Shown here piece after piece: positions 9,150 to 17,564 of a stretch of 34,512 bases of DNA. The notes beneath the pieces are model-generated. The model saw only the letters and a program-made list of their open reading frames with translations, did not search any database and was not told the DNA's origin. The stretch is from contig JAKAUI010000008.1 of the NCBI GenBank assembly GCA_021827745.1, positions 1-34,512 on the forward strand, written 5' to 3'. A program made the translations under genes and the position numbers. Position 1 is the stretch's first letter. Each line of letters starts with the position of its first letter. This DNA comes from Bacillota bacterium (lineage in GTDB: Bacteria; Bacillota; Sulfobacillia; JAJZYS01; JAJZLH01).

Positions 9150-9722
9150 TTGCCAGCCGACCGCTCCGTGACTGCTGTCACAGGATGGCGTCGGCCGACC
9201 TTGGTTCACCCGACCATCCCCCCGGCGTCCCGCCCGCCATCCATCGGCGGAATCGCCACTAGCTGGGCGCTTTGCACCATCGCCTATGCCCGCGTCTCCA
9301 GCCATGAGCAGAAGGATGACCTGGAGCGGCAAGAGCAGGTGCTCGAACTGTACTGCGCCGGTCAGGGCTGGACCTTCGAGGTGGTGGCCGATCTTGGCTC
9401 GGGTATGAACGACCACAAGAAGGGCTTGAAGCGCCTGCTCGACGATGTGGTGGAAGGCCGCATCGGGCGGCTGGTCATCACCCACAAGGACCGGTTGTTG
9501 CGCTTCGGCGCGGAATTGGTGCTGGCTATTTGCGAAGCCAAAAATGTGGAGGTGGTGATTTTGAACCAGGGTGAAGACACCACTTGTGAAGAAGACCTGG
9601 CGAAAGACGTGCTGGAAATCATCACGGTATTCATCGCCCGGCTGTACGGCAGCCGCTCCCGCAAGAACCAGAAACTGCTGGACGGCGTGAAAAAAGCCGT
9701 GGAGGAGGGCGCCGCATGCTGA
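9150..9722 (+). pseudogene. tnpA: IS607-type serine recombinase TnpA, 5'-truncated
   Basis: From about 9276 the protein is a typical IS607-family serine resolvase: TIAYARVSSHEQKDDLERQ (catalytic Ser in the RVSS motif), DLGSGMNDHKKGLKRLL, VITHKDRLLRFG, and a C-terminal SARLYGSRSRKNQKL-like segment. The N-terminal MerR-like helix-turn-helix that family members carry is missing. The residues before 9276 are unrelated, proline-rich sequence overlapping the neighbouring promoter. The DNA-binding half has therefore been lost and the enzyme is probably inactive for specific transposition. Its stop overlaps the start of tnpB. Confidence 0.75.
9168..9181. promoter_or_regulatory. Crp/Fnr-type operator, GTGA-N6-TCAC
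   Basis: A perfect half-site palindrome GTGA CTGCTG TCAC, upstream of the minus-strand operon starting at 9108. Its centre lies about 66 bases from the preferred start, suitable for activation from about -41. It also lies at the left edge of the tnpA frame, which suggests the upstream neighbour of this promoter was replaced by the IS607-type element. Confidence 0.65.
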
Positions 9723-11020
9723 TGGCCCACAAGATAGCGCTGAACCCGAACAACACACAGGCAACGTACTTTGCCCGTGCGTCCGGCACGGTGCGTTTTT
9801 CCTATAACTGGGCATTGGCCGAGTGGCAGCGCCAATATGAGGCGTGGCAGGCGGAAGGCCGCCTGCCCAAGCCATCCCAAGCGGCCCTGCGCCGACAGTT
9901 GAACGCGCTCAAGCGGGAGCAGTACCCGTGGATGCTGGAAGTCACCAAGAACGCCCCGCAGATGGCTATCATGCAGTTGGGCGAGGCGTTCAAGAACTTC
10001 TGGGCCGGTCGGGCGAAGTACCCGAAGTTCCGCAAGAAGGGCGTTCACGACCACTTCACACTCACCAACGACCAGTTTTCCATCGACGGCCGCCGCATCC
10101 GCATCCCCAAGCTGGGCTGGGTACGGATGCGGGAGTCGTTGCGCTTCACGGGCAAAATCATGTCGGCCACCCTCTCCCGTGTGGCGGACAGATGGTTTGT
10201 CAGCATCACCGTGGACACCGAAGATGCACCCAAACGCCGTGCCGAAAACCAAGGCGCGACTGGGGTGGATTTAGGCGTATCCGCATTGGCAACGCTCTCC
10301 ACGGGAGAAAAGGTCGTCGGTCCCAAACCGCACAAGGCGTTGCTCAAGCGATTAAAGCGGCTATCCCGCAGCTTTTAGCGCAAGCACAAAGCCGCCAAGG
10401 CAAGACTGGGGCTGGCCGCCAACGCGCCCATTCCGGAAGGCGTGCGGTTGCCGGTATCGGAGAATGCGAAAAAGGCCAGGGTCAAACTGTCCCGGCTTCA
10501 TGCCCGTATCGCCAATATCCGGGCCGACGCATCGCACAAGCTCACGTCAGAGGTTACCAGGCGGTTCCATACCACCTGCATCGAGAACCTGAACGTGGGC
10601 GGGATGCTGAAGAACCATCGCTTGGCCCGCTCCATCGCCGATATGAGTTTCTTCGAGTTCCGGCGGCAACTGGAATACAAGGCCGGACGGCATGGCGGCA
10701 GGGTGGTCGTGGTGGACCGCTGGCTTCCATCGAGCAAGATCTGCTCGGCATGCGGAACGATTCAGGAAAAAATGCCGCTGGCGGTACGCCAGTGGACATG
10801 CCCGGAGTGTGGTACGGACCACGACCGGGATGTGAATGCGGCCAGGAATCTTCTGGCCCATGGCCTGGCGGCCCTAAGCCGCTCTACGGCGAGTTCCGCC
10901 GGAAGTGAAGCCTGTGGAGAGGAGAGGCTCTGGCCTCCGTCGCAAGACGAAGACGAAACCGGCCTCGATGAAGCAGGAAGTCAGCTTTGTTCCTGTTTGG
11001 GCAGGAATGAGCAAGTCTGA
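9716..11020 (+). pseudogene. tnpB: TnpB RNA-guided nuclease, interrupted by amber codon
   Basis: A TnpB/IS605-OrfB-family protein of 434 codons with one in-frame TAG at 10376-10378 (codon 221). The N-terminal helix-turn-helix/WED-like region (KIALNPNNTQATYFARASG) leads to the RuvC-I aspartate (TGVDLGVSALATLS). After the stop, in the same frame, come RuvC-II Glu (CIENLNVGGML), the zinc finger (CSACG...CPECG) and the RuvC-III Asp (HDRDVNAARN). TnpB cuts DNA guided by an RNA that overlaps its own 3' end. All catalytic residues are present, so loss looks recent and a single nonsense change (TCG to TAG is plausible) accounts for it. Any guide RNA would lie near 10950-11040, but I could not define it. 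Confidence 0.85.
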
Positions 11021-11077
11021 CGGAACGGCCACTGATCGGAACCTTGCACAAGCGCCAACTTGTCGCTGGCACCAAGT

Positions 11078-11091
11078 GTGATGCTGATCAC
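11078..11091. promoter_or_regulatory. Crp/Fnr-type operator, GTGA-N6-TCAC
   Basis: GTGA TGCTGA TCAC, centred about 58 bases upstream of the radical SAM gene's GTG start. It sits between the end of tnpB and that gene. Confidence 0.65.
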
Positions 11092-11142
11092 GGCACACCT
11101 GCCCTCCATCCTCCACCCTGGCTGGGCGTGAGGAGGTGCGCC

Positions 11143-12279
11143 GTGCCAGACCGGGACTTCGCGCAGAACCCGTTCATTGTCATTTGGGAGACCACCCGCG
11201 CCTGCCAATTGGCATGCCGCCACTGCCGGGCGGAGGCCATCCGGCACCGTGACCCACGAGAACTCAGGACCGATGAGGCGATCGGGCTGATCGACCAAAT
11301 CGCCGCCTTGGACCACCCCCTCTTTGTACTGACCGGTGGCGATCCGATGGAGCGCGGCGACTTGGTTGATCTGGTCGGCCATGCCCGCCACCAATCTTTG
11401 GTCGTCTCGATCACGCCCAGCGCCACCCCAAAGGTGACGCCTGAGCGCATGTCCGCCCTACGCGATGCTGGACTGGCACACTGGGCGTATAGCATCGACG
11501 GCTCCACGGCCGAGGTGCATGACCGGTTTCGGGGCATCAGGGGCTGTTTCGACCTGACCATGGAACAGATTGCCCAACTCAAGGAGTTGGGCATCCCGCT
11601 GCAGGTGAACACCACGGCCAGTCAATTCAATCTGGCGGATCTGCCGCGCATCGCCGAACTGGTGGATCAGATCGAGGCAGTGCGCTGGAGCGTGTTCTTC
11701 CTCATTCCGACTGGCCGCGCTCGCCTCGCCGATCTTCTATCGCCCCAGCAACACGAAGACGTGCTCAACTGGTTGGTCGATCTGAGTATCAGGGCGCCCT
11801 TCGACATCAAGACCACAGAGGGCCCCCAGTACCGTCGACTACAGGCCGAGCGGGGCGGCCAGAGTGGTGCCTGGTTAAGTGCACGCCGCCAGTTGGGTGG
11901 CGTTAGTAGGAGCGTGGCGCCGGTCTGGGATGGCAATGGCATGGTGTTCGTCGCCCATGATGGCGACGTCTTCCCCAGCGGATTCCTACCTTTGCGACTG
12001 GGCAACATCAGGGAGCGCTCCCTGGCCGAGATCTATCGAGAGTCGCCTGAGATGCAGGTGCTACGGGATCCGGACCGGCTACTCGGCAAGTGCGGATACT
12101 GCGAGTTTCGGCGGGTCTGCGCTGGATCTCGGGCCCGCGCCTACGCCGTAACCGGCAACTTCATGGAAAGCGACCCGTTTTGCCCCTACGTGCCCGACCC
12201 GCGACGCCTTGAGAATGCGGAACTACAGGGAAGTTCCAGGGCCACTACCGGGGATGTCATCCCGACGCTTCCGATCTGA
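11143..12279 (+). CDS. Radical SAM/SPASM protein (NirJ/AhbD-like, TIGR04053-like)
   Basis: A 378-residue radical S-adenosylmethionine enzyme. The CxxxCxxC motif binding the catalytic [4Fe-4S] cluster is Cys21, Cys25, Cys28 (TRACQLACRHCRAE), followed by the GGDP SAM-binding segment (VLTGGDPMERGD). A C-terminal SPASM-type region has GKCGYCEFRRVCAGSRARAYAVTG and a last Cys in DPFCPYVPDP. This arrangement matches a NirJ/AhbD-related family often sitting near heme or respiratory genes; the substrate is not known. The GTG start at 11143 follows AGGAGG with six bases spacing and discards an upstream in-frame ATG that lies before the operator at 11078. Confidence 0.85.
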   Translation: MPDRDFAQNPFIVIWETTRACQLACRHCRAEAIRHRDPRELRTDEAIGLIDQIAALDHPLFVLTGGDPMERGDLVDLVGHARHQSLVVSITPSATPKVTPERMSALRDAGLAHWAYSIDGSTAEVHDRFRGIRGCFDLTMEQIAQLKELGIPLQVNTTASQFNLADLPRIAELVDQIEAVRWSVFFLIPTGRARLADLLSPQQHEDVLNWLVDLSIRAPFDIKTTEGPQYRRLQAERGGQSGAWLSARRQLGGVSRSVAPVWDGNGMVFVAHDGDVFPSGFLPLRLGNIRERSLAEIYRESPEMQVLRDPDRLLGKCGYCEFRRVCAGSRARAYAVTGNFMESDPFCPYVPDPRRLENAELQGSSRATTGDVIPTLPI

Positions 12280-12473
12280 CTCAGGAGATCAGCGTTCCTG
12301 ACCACTCGGGCACCGCTCTTCGCCACCGCATCACGCCAGACAGCTAGCGGCGGTCCGTCTTCACCCGCCACCCAGGGAAAGGAATCGATCCGCTCACTCA
12401 TCAGTGGGCCGGGTCCCCGGCTCGGCCCACCCACCAGGATGCGGTCATCACCGCTCAGATATCCGATGCACAC
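12186..12473 (-). CDS. Small hypothetical protein downstream of the selenoprotein gene
   Basis: A 95-codon frame starting at a GTG three bases after the selenoprotein stop (CIGYLSGDDRILVGGPSRG...). It has a protein-like composition in its first 60 codons. Its last ~30 codons run antisense over the end of the convergent radical SAM gene. I do not recognise it and its reality is uncertain. It is the only candidate gene in 12280-12476. Confidence 0.3.
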   Translation of the reverse strand: MCIGYLSGDDRILVGGPSRGPGPLMSERIDSFPWVAGEDGPPLAVWRDAVAKSGARVVRNADLLSQIGSVGMTSPVVALELPCSSAFSRRRGSGT

Positions 12474-12476
12474 CGG

Positions 12477-13298
12477 TCATGGCGGGGCCTGCTCCCCAAA
12501 CACCTCCTCCAGACTCCCTTCATCGGGGTTTGGTCCCAACTCCAACAGGCTGAGCGCCTGGTGAACAACCCGGATCTGAGTGGCGAGGTCACCTGGCGGC
12601 CCGACTGTCTGCCCCAAGGCGAAGCGCACGTACAACACGCGTGGAGGGACAACCAATTTCGTACGATGGTGAGAGACAGCAAGCATCACAGTCGGAATCT
12701 CCGAGGCCTCGAACAGGCGGGCGATCAGTCCTCCAGACTGATGGCAGAGCGGTCAGACCGGCACCATGAGTAACGCGTCGGCACCGTCCTGACGCATACT
12801 CTCCAACAGGGTTTGGCCAGCGTCGTCGAGCAGTCCGCCGGCATCCGTGCAGTAGCCGTCGATGGATCCGGCTCGCGCCGCCAGGCTGCCAATCACGCCG
12901 TCATCCACAAGGGCACGCAAGGGGTCCAATGGCAGGACTACATTCAGGTCCTGTCGGGCGGCGGTCTCGTCATAGTGGCCGTGACTGATGCTCCAGGCGA
13001 CGTGGGACAAGTCTGCAGAGAATAACCTCGCCGAGCAGTCGCCAAGCATGTGGTCAGACCGGAAGGGTGTCTGCTGGGGCAAGTGGATGCCCCCTGTGGT
13101 GATGACGCCAATCCGTGCCTGGGCGAGAGGCTTCTTAAGGAGAGCCACGGGAGTGCCGTCATTCACCACCCGTGGGTAGGCGACGAAGAATGCCTCTGAG
13201 TCGTCATGGCGTAAAGCGGCTCGGGTCTGGTCTAGGTCCAGGAACTGGGCGTACCGAGACCGCCAGTCTTCGGGGATGGGGTGAGCGAAGAGCGCCAT
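12477..13298 (-). CDS. GrdB/PrdB-family selenoprotein (in-frame UGA = Sec)
   Basis: A 273-residue member of the glycine/betaine/sarcosine/D-proline reductase subunit B family. The N-terminal half has the family's ARIGVITTGGIHL, SISHGHYD and LNVVLPLDPLRALVDDGVIGSLA segments. The conserved redox motif is PV-U-PLC at residues 180-185. Residue 182 is an in-frame TGA (12753-12755), and reading continues in frame (HQSGGLIARLFEASEIPTVMLA) to a TGA at 12477. A SECIS-like hairpin follows the UGA at the right distance. The start is ATG 13298 with AAGGAGGAG upstream. Known relatives reduce C-N bonds in amino-acid fermentation, but this short stand-alone form lacks partner subunits here and its substrate is unknown. 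Ordinary gene finders would break it into two fragments. Confidence 0.88.
12724..12742 (-). promoter_or_regulatory. Bacterial SECIS element of the selenoprotein mRNA
   Basis: Read on the minus strand: starting ten bases after the UGA, a perfect 7-bp stem (AUCAGUC / GACUGAU) closes a five-base loop UGGAG. The apical loop begins 17 bases after the UGA and has G at its second position, as bacterial SECIS models require for SelB binding. It lies within coding sequence, as bacterial SECIS elements do. Confidence 0.85.
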
Positions 13299-13360
13299 CT
13301 GCTCTCTCCTCCTTCGATGTCCGTCACCGCCAATGATGAGCACCCGGTTGAGATCTGTCC

Positions 13361-13374
13361 GTGATCCATCTCAC
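13361..13374. promoter_or_regulatory. Crp/Fnr-type operator, GTGA-N6-TCAC
   Basis: GTGA TCCATC TCAC, 63 bases upstream of the selenoprotein ATG, in the divergent selenoprotein/Rieske promoter region. It is the first of a pair 28 bases apart. Confidence 0.65.
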
Positions 13375-13388
13375 ACCAGATGCCTACC

Positions 13389-13402
13389 GTGACCTTGGTC
13401 AC
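13389..13402. promoter_or_regulatory. Crp/Fnr-type operator, GTGA-N6-TCAC
   Basis: GTGA CCTTGG TCAC, centred about 49 bases upstream of the Rieske-like ATG at 13445. With the site at 13361 it could serve both divergent genes. Its position argues against the longer upstream start at 13361 for the Rieske-like gene. Confidence 0.65.
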
Positions 13403-13444
13403 TGCCGGATCGCGGGAGTGCCCCCACCGTTAGAGAGTCTGCGG

Positions 13445-13780
13445 ATGACTGGATGGGGAGTGAACACCTTGGCTTGGGTTCCGGCTGGCGACCTGGGCAC
13501 GATAGAGGTTGGCTTGGCAGTGCATGTCGAGGCGGGTCGGTTTCCGATCGCCGTGTGTCGACTTGCGGATGGGCTGTACGCCATATCCGACACCTGCACA
13601 CACATGCAGGCCAGTCTTAGCGAAGGATCTATGTTCGGAGACCAGATCGAGTACCCTCGCCACGGTGGGCGATTCAACGTGCGGACTGGCGCCGCCACCC
13701 GGATGCCCGCGGTAAGACCGGTTGCCACCTTCCCGGTGCGAGTGAAAGATGGCCAGGTCTTGGTCCAGATTCCGGACTGA
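13445..13780 (+). CDS. Rieske-like [2Fe-2S] ferredoxin with one cluster ligand missing
   Basis: A 111-residue Rieske-fold protein resembling the small ferredoxins of ring-hydroxylating oxygenases and nitrite reductase NirD. The first ligand pair is intact (Cys51 and His53 in DTCTHMQASLSEG). The second box, normally C-P-x-H-G, reads Y-P-R-H-G-G-R-F: residue 70 is Tyr (TAC at 13652-13654) where Cys is expected, while His73 remains. A single TGC to TAC change would explain this. A [2Fe-2S] cluster with the usual two-Cys/two-His ligation is not possible. Either the protein has lost its cluster, or the position carries a point mutation or sequencing error. The start is chosen to lie downstream of both operators. 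Confidence 0.75.
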   Translation: MTGWGVNTLAWVPAGDLGTIEVGLAVHVEAGRFPIAVCRLADGLYAISDTCTHMQASLSEGSMFGDQIEYPRHGGRFNVRTGAATRMPAVRPVATFPVRVKDGQVLVQIPD

Positions 13781-13834
13781 CCCTTGATCAGCGGACGGTC
13801 CACCAGCCAGATGAAGCCCCCGTTGGAAAATAGG

Positions 13835-13863
13835 CGAGACCGGCCGTTAGTGACGGGGTCTCG
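13835..13863 (-). terminator. Stem-loop, candidate terminator
   Basis: CGAGACC and GGTCTCG pair perfectly (7 bp). A CCGT/ACGG inner stem and a five-base loop lie inside, with two unpaired G on one side. On the minus strand it is followed by CCTATTTTCC, a short T-rich run, so it fits best as a terminator of leftward transcription. It also lies 55 bases after the Rieske-like stop. Confidence 0.4.
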
Positions 13864-13990
13864 AAACGTGAGGCGTATGTGTCTTCATGAAACAGATGAA
13901 TGCCCGGAGACGTCTTGGAATACGAATACACCCTTCTGAGTGGCTGTGTGCTTCCCAGCCCAGGCACCAGCCGGATGAGGTCACAACTCC

Positions 13991-14326
13991 ATGAGGCCGG
14001 GACACACCGGCCCAAGCTCAAATGCCCTTGTGGTAGTCGAGCGCCTCTTCGCTGAATGGAACGGCGGTAAGGGTACGTCGAAGGGCCGCATAGAGATGCG
14101 CGAATGGGGTGACACCACCGCCCATGGGCGCAGATTCGACAGGTTCATCCACCGGACGCTCCGGAGGTCTACAAGCTGTGCGTCCCGACAGACCAGCCGT
14201 ATCGGCGACCTTAAGAGCCAGCTCCGTCGACTCGGAGTCGCCCCTGCGGGCGTAGGGGGCATCACTGGGAAGCCCAACTCTGACAGGGTGCGCTGCCTGT
14301 TTGGCCGCGCTCCGCGCCTGGAATGA
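13991..14326 (+). CDS. Hypothetical basic protein (uncertain)
   Basis: A 111-codon frame from ATG 13991 with a GAGG ten bases upstream. Its middle part (RRFDRFIHRTLRRSTS..., IGDLKSQLRRLGVAPAG) looks protein-like and basic, with a possible amphipathic helix. I recognise no family. Overlapping minus-strand frames of similar length make it uncertain. Confidence 0.3.
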   Translation: MRPGHTGPSSNALVVVERLFAEWNGGKGTSKGRIEMREWGDTTAHGRRFDRFIHRTLRRSTSCASRQTSRIGDLKSQLRRLGVAPAGVGGITGKPNSDRVRCLFGRAPRLE

Positions 14327-14486
14327 TCCGACCGCCACCTTTTGATCTGGCACCTTCCCCCTCCTCTTCGTGGCTGCTTGGGACAGTCTCGCGATCGCCA
14401 TCGTTCGCACCAACCTCTGCGTCCAGCGGCAGCATCTTCATCTTCTCCTGAACTCCCGTCGGCAGCTGAGTGTGATCACCGGAACC

Positions 14487-17400
14487 TCACCCATCTGTCA
14501 TCTGCAGGGCGTAGCTCCTGCCCAAATAGGCGGTGAGCGCCATCACCCGCTGGGCATCCAGACTCGTCCCCGTGCCCACTTCCCGCACAGTCCCCTCGAC
14601 CACCACCAGCCAGGCGTCTGGTCCGAAGATGGCATCTGCGTTTTGCCGGTAGACCGCCTCGGACACCGTCACATCCAAAAGGCCGCGCTCATCTTCCAGG
14701 CACAAGAACACGACTCGCTCGCCGGACCGGGTGGGTGGGCGGTGCGGACGCACCAGTGCTCCAGCCACCGCCGCCTGCATGCGGTGCGGGGCACACAGCA
14801 CCTGGTCGGTGCGCAACACACCTGCCCGCTCCAGACGAGGGCGAAAGAAGGACAGCGGATGGGCGGACACCGCCAATCCCAGTGCCGCCATCTCTTGGGC
14901 CAATCGCCGTTCGGGTGTGAAATCGGCCAGGTCCGCTACTGCCGCCTGACCCACAACCTGCCAAAGCGCTTGCCGCCGATTGGGGATCAGGCCATCAAGT
15001 GCTCCCGCCATTACCAGTTGGCGAAGTGTGGCCGGCTGCAACCGACTTTTCTCCCGAAGATCCCAGGCTGTGCGGTAGGGGCGACCGGCCAATGCCCGGC
15101 CCACTTCCTCCACTCCCATGTTCCGCACCTGTAAGAGGCCACAGGACAAGGCTCCGTCTTGGATCGTCCATGTCGGATCGCTCTGGTTCACATCGGGCAA
15201 ACGCACCTGGATGCCCCGTCGCCTCGCCTCTGTGACCAGCGTTTGCGGTGGGTAGTAGCCCATTGGCTGATGATTGAGCAGTGCTGCGTACCAGACGGCC
15301 GAATGATGTTCCAAAAGATACAAGGTGCGATAGCCGGTCAGTCCGAAGGCGGCGGCGTGCCCCTCCGCAAAGCCGTAGGATGCATAGCCAAGCAAGGTCT
15401 GCCAGATCTCCGCTGCCGCCTCCCGGTCCACTCCTCTCTCCACCGCCCGTGTGCAGAACACATCCCCCAACGACTGCATCTCGGCCTTAGAGCGAGCTCG
15501 GCTCATCGTCCGCCGCAGCCGGTCTGCCTCGGCCGGACTGAATCCAGCCACCCGCACTGCGATCTCCAGCACCTGCTCTTGGTACACCACCACACCGTAG
15601 GTGCGGCCCAACACATCCTCCAGGCCAGGGGCCGGATAGGTGATCGCCTCTTTGCCCAGCCGCCGCCGGACGAAAGGCGCCACCATCTCCCCTTTGATCG
15701 GACCGGGCCGGATCAGGGCGGTGGCAGCGATCACGTCCTCCAGCCGATCGCCTTTCATCCGCCGGTGTAGAGCCCGCTGCGCCGGAGACTCCAGTTGGAA
15801 GGCACCCACCGTCTCGGCTCGCCGCAGTCGGCGAAAGGTGGCCGGATCGTCATCTGGAATGGTCTCCCACGGCACCTGGGACACCGTGATCGCCTCATCC
15901 ACCGCAGACAGGGTCCGCAGATGAAGTAGGTCAATCTTGATCAAGCCGAACGTCTCGCAATCCCGTTTATCAAACTGACCTACCACCGTCCCCTTTGCCG
16001 CCATCTGCAACGGCATGACCTCAGCTACTGGACAGGCAGTCAAGACTAATCCTCCGAGGTGAGTGCCCAGGTGACGAGGCCAATCGGCAAGGCGCTCGGC
16101 GGCCTGCAGCAGGGTCTCGAGCCGCCCAGTCGCCACCTTCAGTTGCTTCAGTTCCGGCACTCGGGACAGGGCCTCGCGCAGGCCGTCCGCTCCCACGTAA
16201 TAGGGCACCCGCTTGGCGATGGCGCCCAGTTCCGCTGCCGGCAGCCCCAAGGCCTTGCCGATCTCCCGGATGGCCAGTCTGCCTTCCAGCCGGACATAGG
16301 TGGCAACCGCTGCCACATGGTCTTGCCCGTAACGCATGGCGACGTGGGCGGCCACCTCCTCCCTGCGGTTTGCGTCGAAGTCGAGGTCCACATCCGGAGG
16401 GTCTGTCCGACCCAGACTCAAAAACCGGGCAAACGGGAGATCGCGGGCAAAAGCGTCGACGTCCGTGAGACCCAGGCAATAGGCCACCACACTATCCGCA
16501 GCAGAGCCTCGGCCAGAGGTACGGATCCCTGTCCCTCTCGCCCAGCCGGCAATATCCGCCACCGCCAGCATGTAGTCGGTGAATTGGGTCTGGGCAATCA
16601 CCGAGAGTTCTTCGTCGATGCGCTGGCGCAGTCTTGAGCCGATCTGGCCATAGCGCCAGATTGCCCCTTGTTCGGTGAGTTGGCGAAGATGGACCTGTGC
16701 ACTGGACACTCCATGCGGCAGCGAAAAGGCGGGAAATAGTTGACTGGCATCTGGCAGCGCCCTTCCGCACATATCGGCTACTCGATCGGTCATCGCCACT
16801 GCCGCCGGGTCATCCGGCAATCCGCGCACCATGTCCGCCTCGGACTGTATAAACTGCCAATCATTCATCGACCGGCCAGGGGCGAGGTCATCCACTTGGC
16901 TTTTGGTCCGGATGCAAACCAACAGATCGTGCAGCCAGAAGTCCTCATCCACGGCGTAATGGGCGTTTACTGTGGCGACCCGGGGAAGTCGCAGGTGCTG
17001 ACCAAGATCGCGGATGGCGCGCTGCAAGGGGCGATCTCCTGGCAGCCGACAAACCTCTTGCTCAAGGAAGAATTTCCCCGTCCCGAACAATCCCATCAGC
17101 CTGCTGGCCGCCTTTTCTGCCCGTTCCCAGCGGCCCGCCAGGAGATGGTTGGCCACCTCCCCCTGACGGCAGCCGCTGAGCCCGATCAGGTAGGGTGCAT
17201 GGACGGCCAGCGCGTCTTGCGACGCCATTGGCTGGCCGCGGGGTCGACTCAGGTGAGCGGCAGAGATGAGTTGCGACAGATGACGATAACCGACTTGGTC
17301 GGGGGCGAGTAGCGTCAGGTGACTGGGTACGCCAGACGGGTCCTCCACCGTGACCTCCGCCCCGATGATCGGCCTCACTCCTGCCTGCGCACAGGCTTGT

Positions 17401-17564
17401 GCAAACTCTCCGATGCCGGAAAGCGAGTTGTGGTCTGTGATGGCCAGTGCCTGCTGACCGAGCGACGCTGTCCGCGCGACCAGATCTGCCGCCGAGGAGG
17501 CGCCGTCCAGATGACTGAATGGTCCGTGCAGATCGCAGTCGGCCTGGCGGACCTCTTCGAACAC
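14487..17564 (-). CDS. dnaE2: DnaE2-like error-prone DNA polymerase III alpha, 5' end replaced by IS remnant
   Basis: A C-family DNA polymerase alpha subunit of about 1,026 residues from a GTG at 17564, close to DnaE2 length. In order: PHP domain (HLDGASSAADL, ALAITDHNSLSG), polymerase core with TSGRGSAADSVVAYCLGLT and the metal-binding PDVDLDFD, GQFDKRDCETFGLIKIDLL, GAFQLESPAQR, ALIRPGPIKG, YQEQVLEIA, YGFAEGHAAAFGLTGYRTLYLL, ALLNHQPMGYYPPQTLVTEARRRG, and a C-terminal OB-fold. The segment order and wording fit DnaE2, the SOS mutasome polymerase, better than replicative DnaE. The N-terminus is abnormal: the first ~10 residues and one His of the PHP HxH motif are replaced by sequence from a Tn5-like transposase read in the same frame (DCDLHGPF). 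The fused frame stays open to 17936, so the true start is unknown. Confidence 0.8.
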   Translation of the reverse strand: MFEEVRQADCDLHGPFSHLDGASSAADLVARTASLGQQALAITDHNSLSGIGEFAQACAQAGVRPIIGAEVTVEDPSGVPSHLTLLAPDQVGYRHLSQLISAAHLSRPRGQPMASQDALAVHAPYLIGLSGCRQGEVANHLLAGRWERAEKAASRLMGLFGTGKFFLEQEVCRLPGDRPLQRAIRDLGQHLRLPRVATVNAHYAVDEDFWLHDLLVCIRTKSQVDDLAPGRSMNDWQFIQSEADMVRGLPDDPAAVAMTDRVADMCGRALPDASQLFPAFSLPHGVSSAQVHLRQLTEQGAIWRYGQIGSRLRQRIDEELSVIAQTQFTDYMLAVADIAGWARGTGIRTSGRGSAADSVVAYCLGLTDVDAFARDLPFARFLSLGRTDPPDVDLDFDANRREEVAAHVAMRYGQDHVAAVATYVRLEGRLAIREIGKALGLPAAELGAIAKRVPYYVGADGLREALSRVPELKQLKVATGRLETLLQAAERLADWPRHLGTHLGGLVLTACPVAEVMPLQMAAKGTVVGQFDKRDCETFGLIKIDLLHLRTLSAVDEAITVSQVPWETIPDDDPATFRRLRRAETVGAFQLESPAQRALHRRMKGDRLEDVIAATALIRPGPIKGEMVAPFVRRRLGKEAITYPAPGLEDVLGRTYGVVVYQEQVLEIAVRVAGFSPAEADRLRRTMSRARSKAEMQSLGDVFCTRAVERGVDREAAAEIWQTLLGYASYGFAEGHAAAFGLTGYRTLYLLEHHSAVWYAALLNHQPMGYYPPQTLVTEARRRGIQVRLPDVNQSDPTWTIQDGALSCGLLQVRNMGVEEVGRALAGRPYRTAWDLREKSRLQPATLRQLVMAGALDGLIPNRRQALWQVVGQAAVADLADFTPERRLAQEMAALGLAVSAHPLSFFRPRLERAGVLRTDQVLCAPHRMQAAVAGALVRPHRPPTRSGERVVFLCLEDERGLLDVTVSEAVYRQNADAIFGPDAWLVVVEGTVREVGTGTSLDAQRVMALTAYLGRSYALQMTDG

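Larger units (their letters stand above)
13781..14486. other. Gene-poor stretch between Rieske-like gene and polymerase
   Basis: About 700 bases with no recognisable gene. It holds a stable hairpin (13835-13863), one weak candidate frame on the + strand (13991-14326), and overlapping minus-strand frames without family features. Just after the polymerase stop, a short minus-strand frame begins with a ribosome-site-like AGGAGA, but it is not conserved-looking. ImuA or ImuB, which often accompany DnaE2, are not visible here. Confidence 0.5.

Noticed and set aside
13361-13444. Longer N-terminus for the Rieske-like gene starting at GTG 13361
   Set aside because: That stretch contains both Crp-type operators and encodes no conserved Rieske sequence.
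14370-15134. Long open frame on the + strand opposite the polymerase
   Set aside because: It is antisense to well-conserved polymerase motifs and has no family features.
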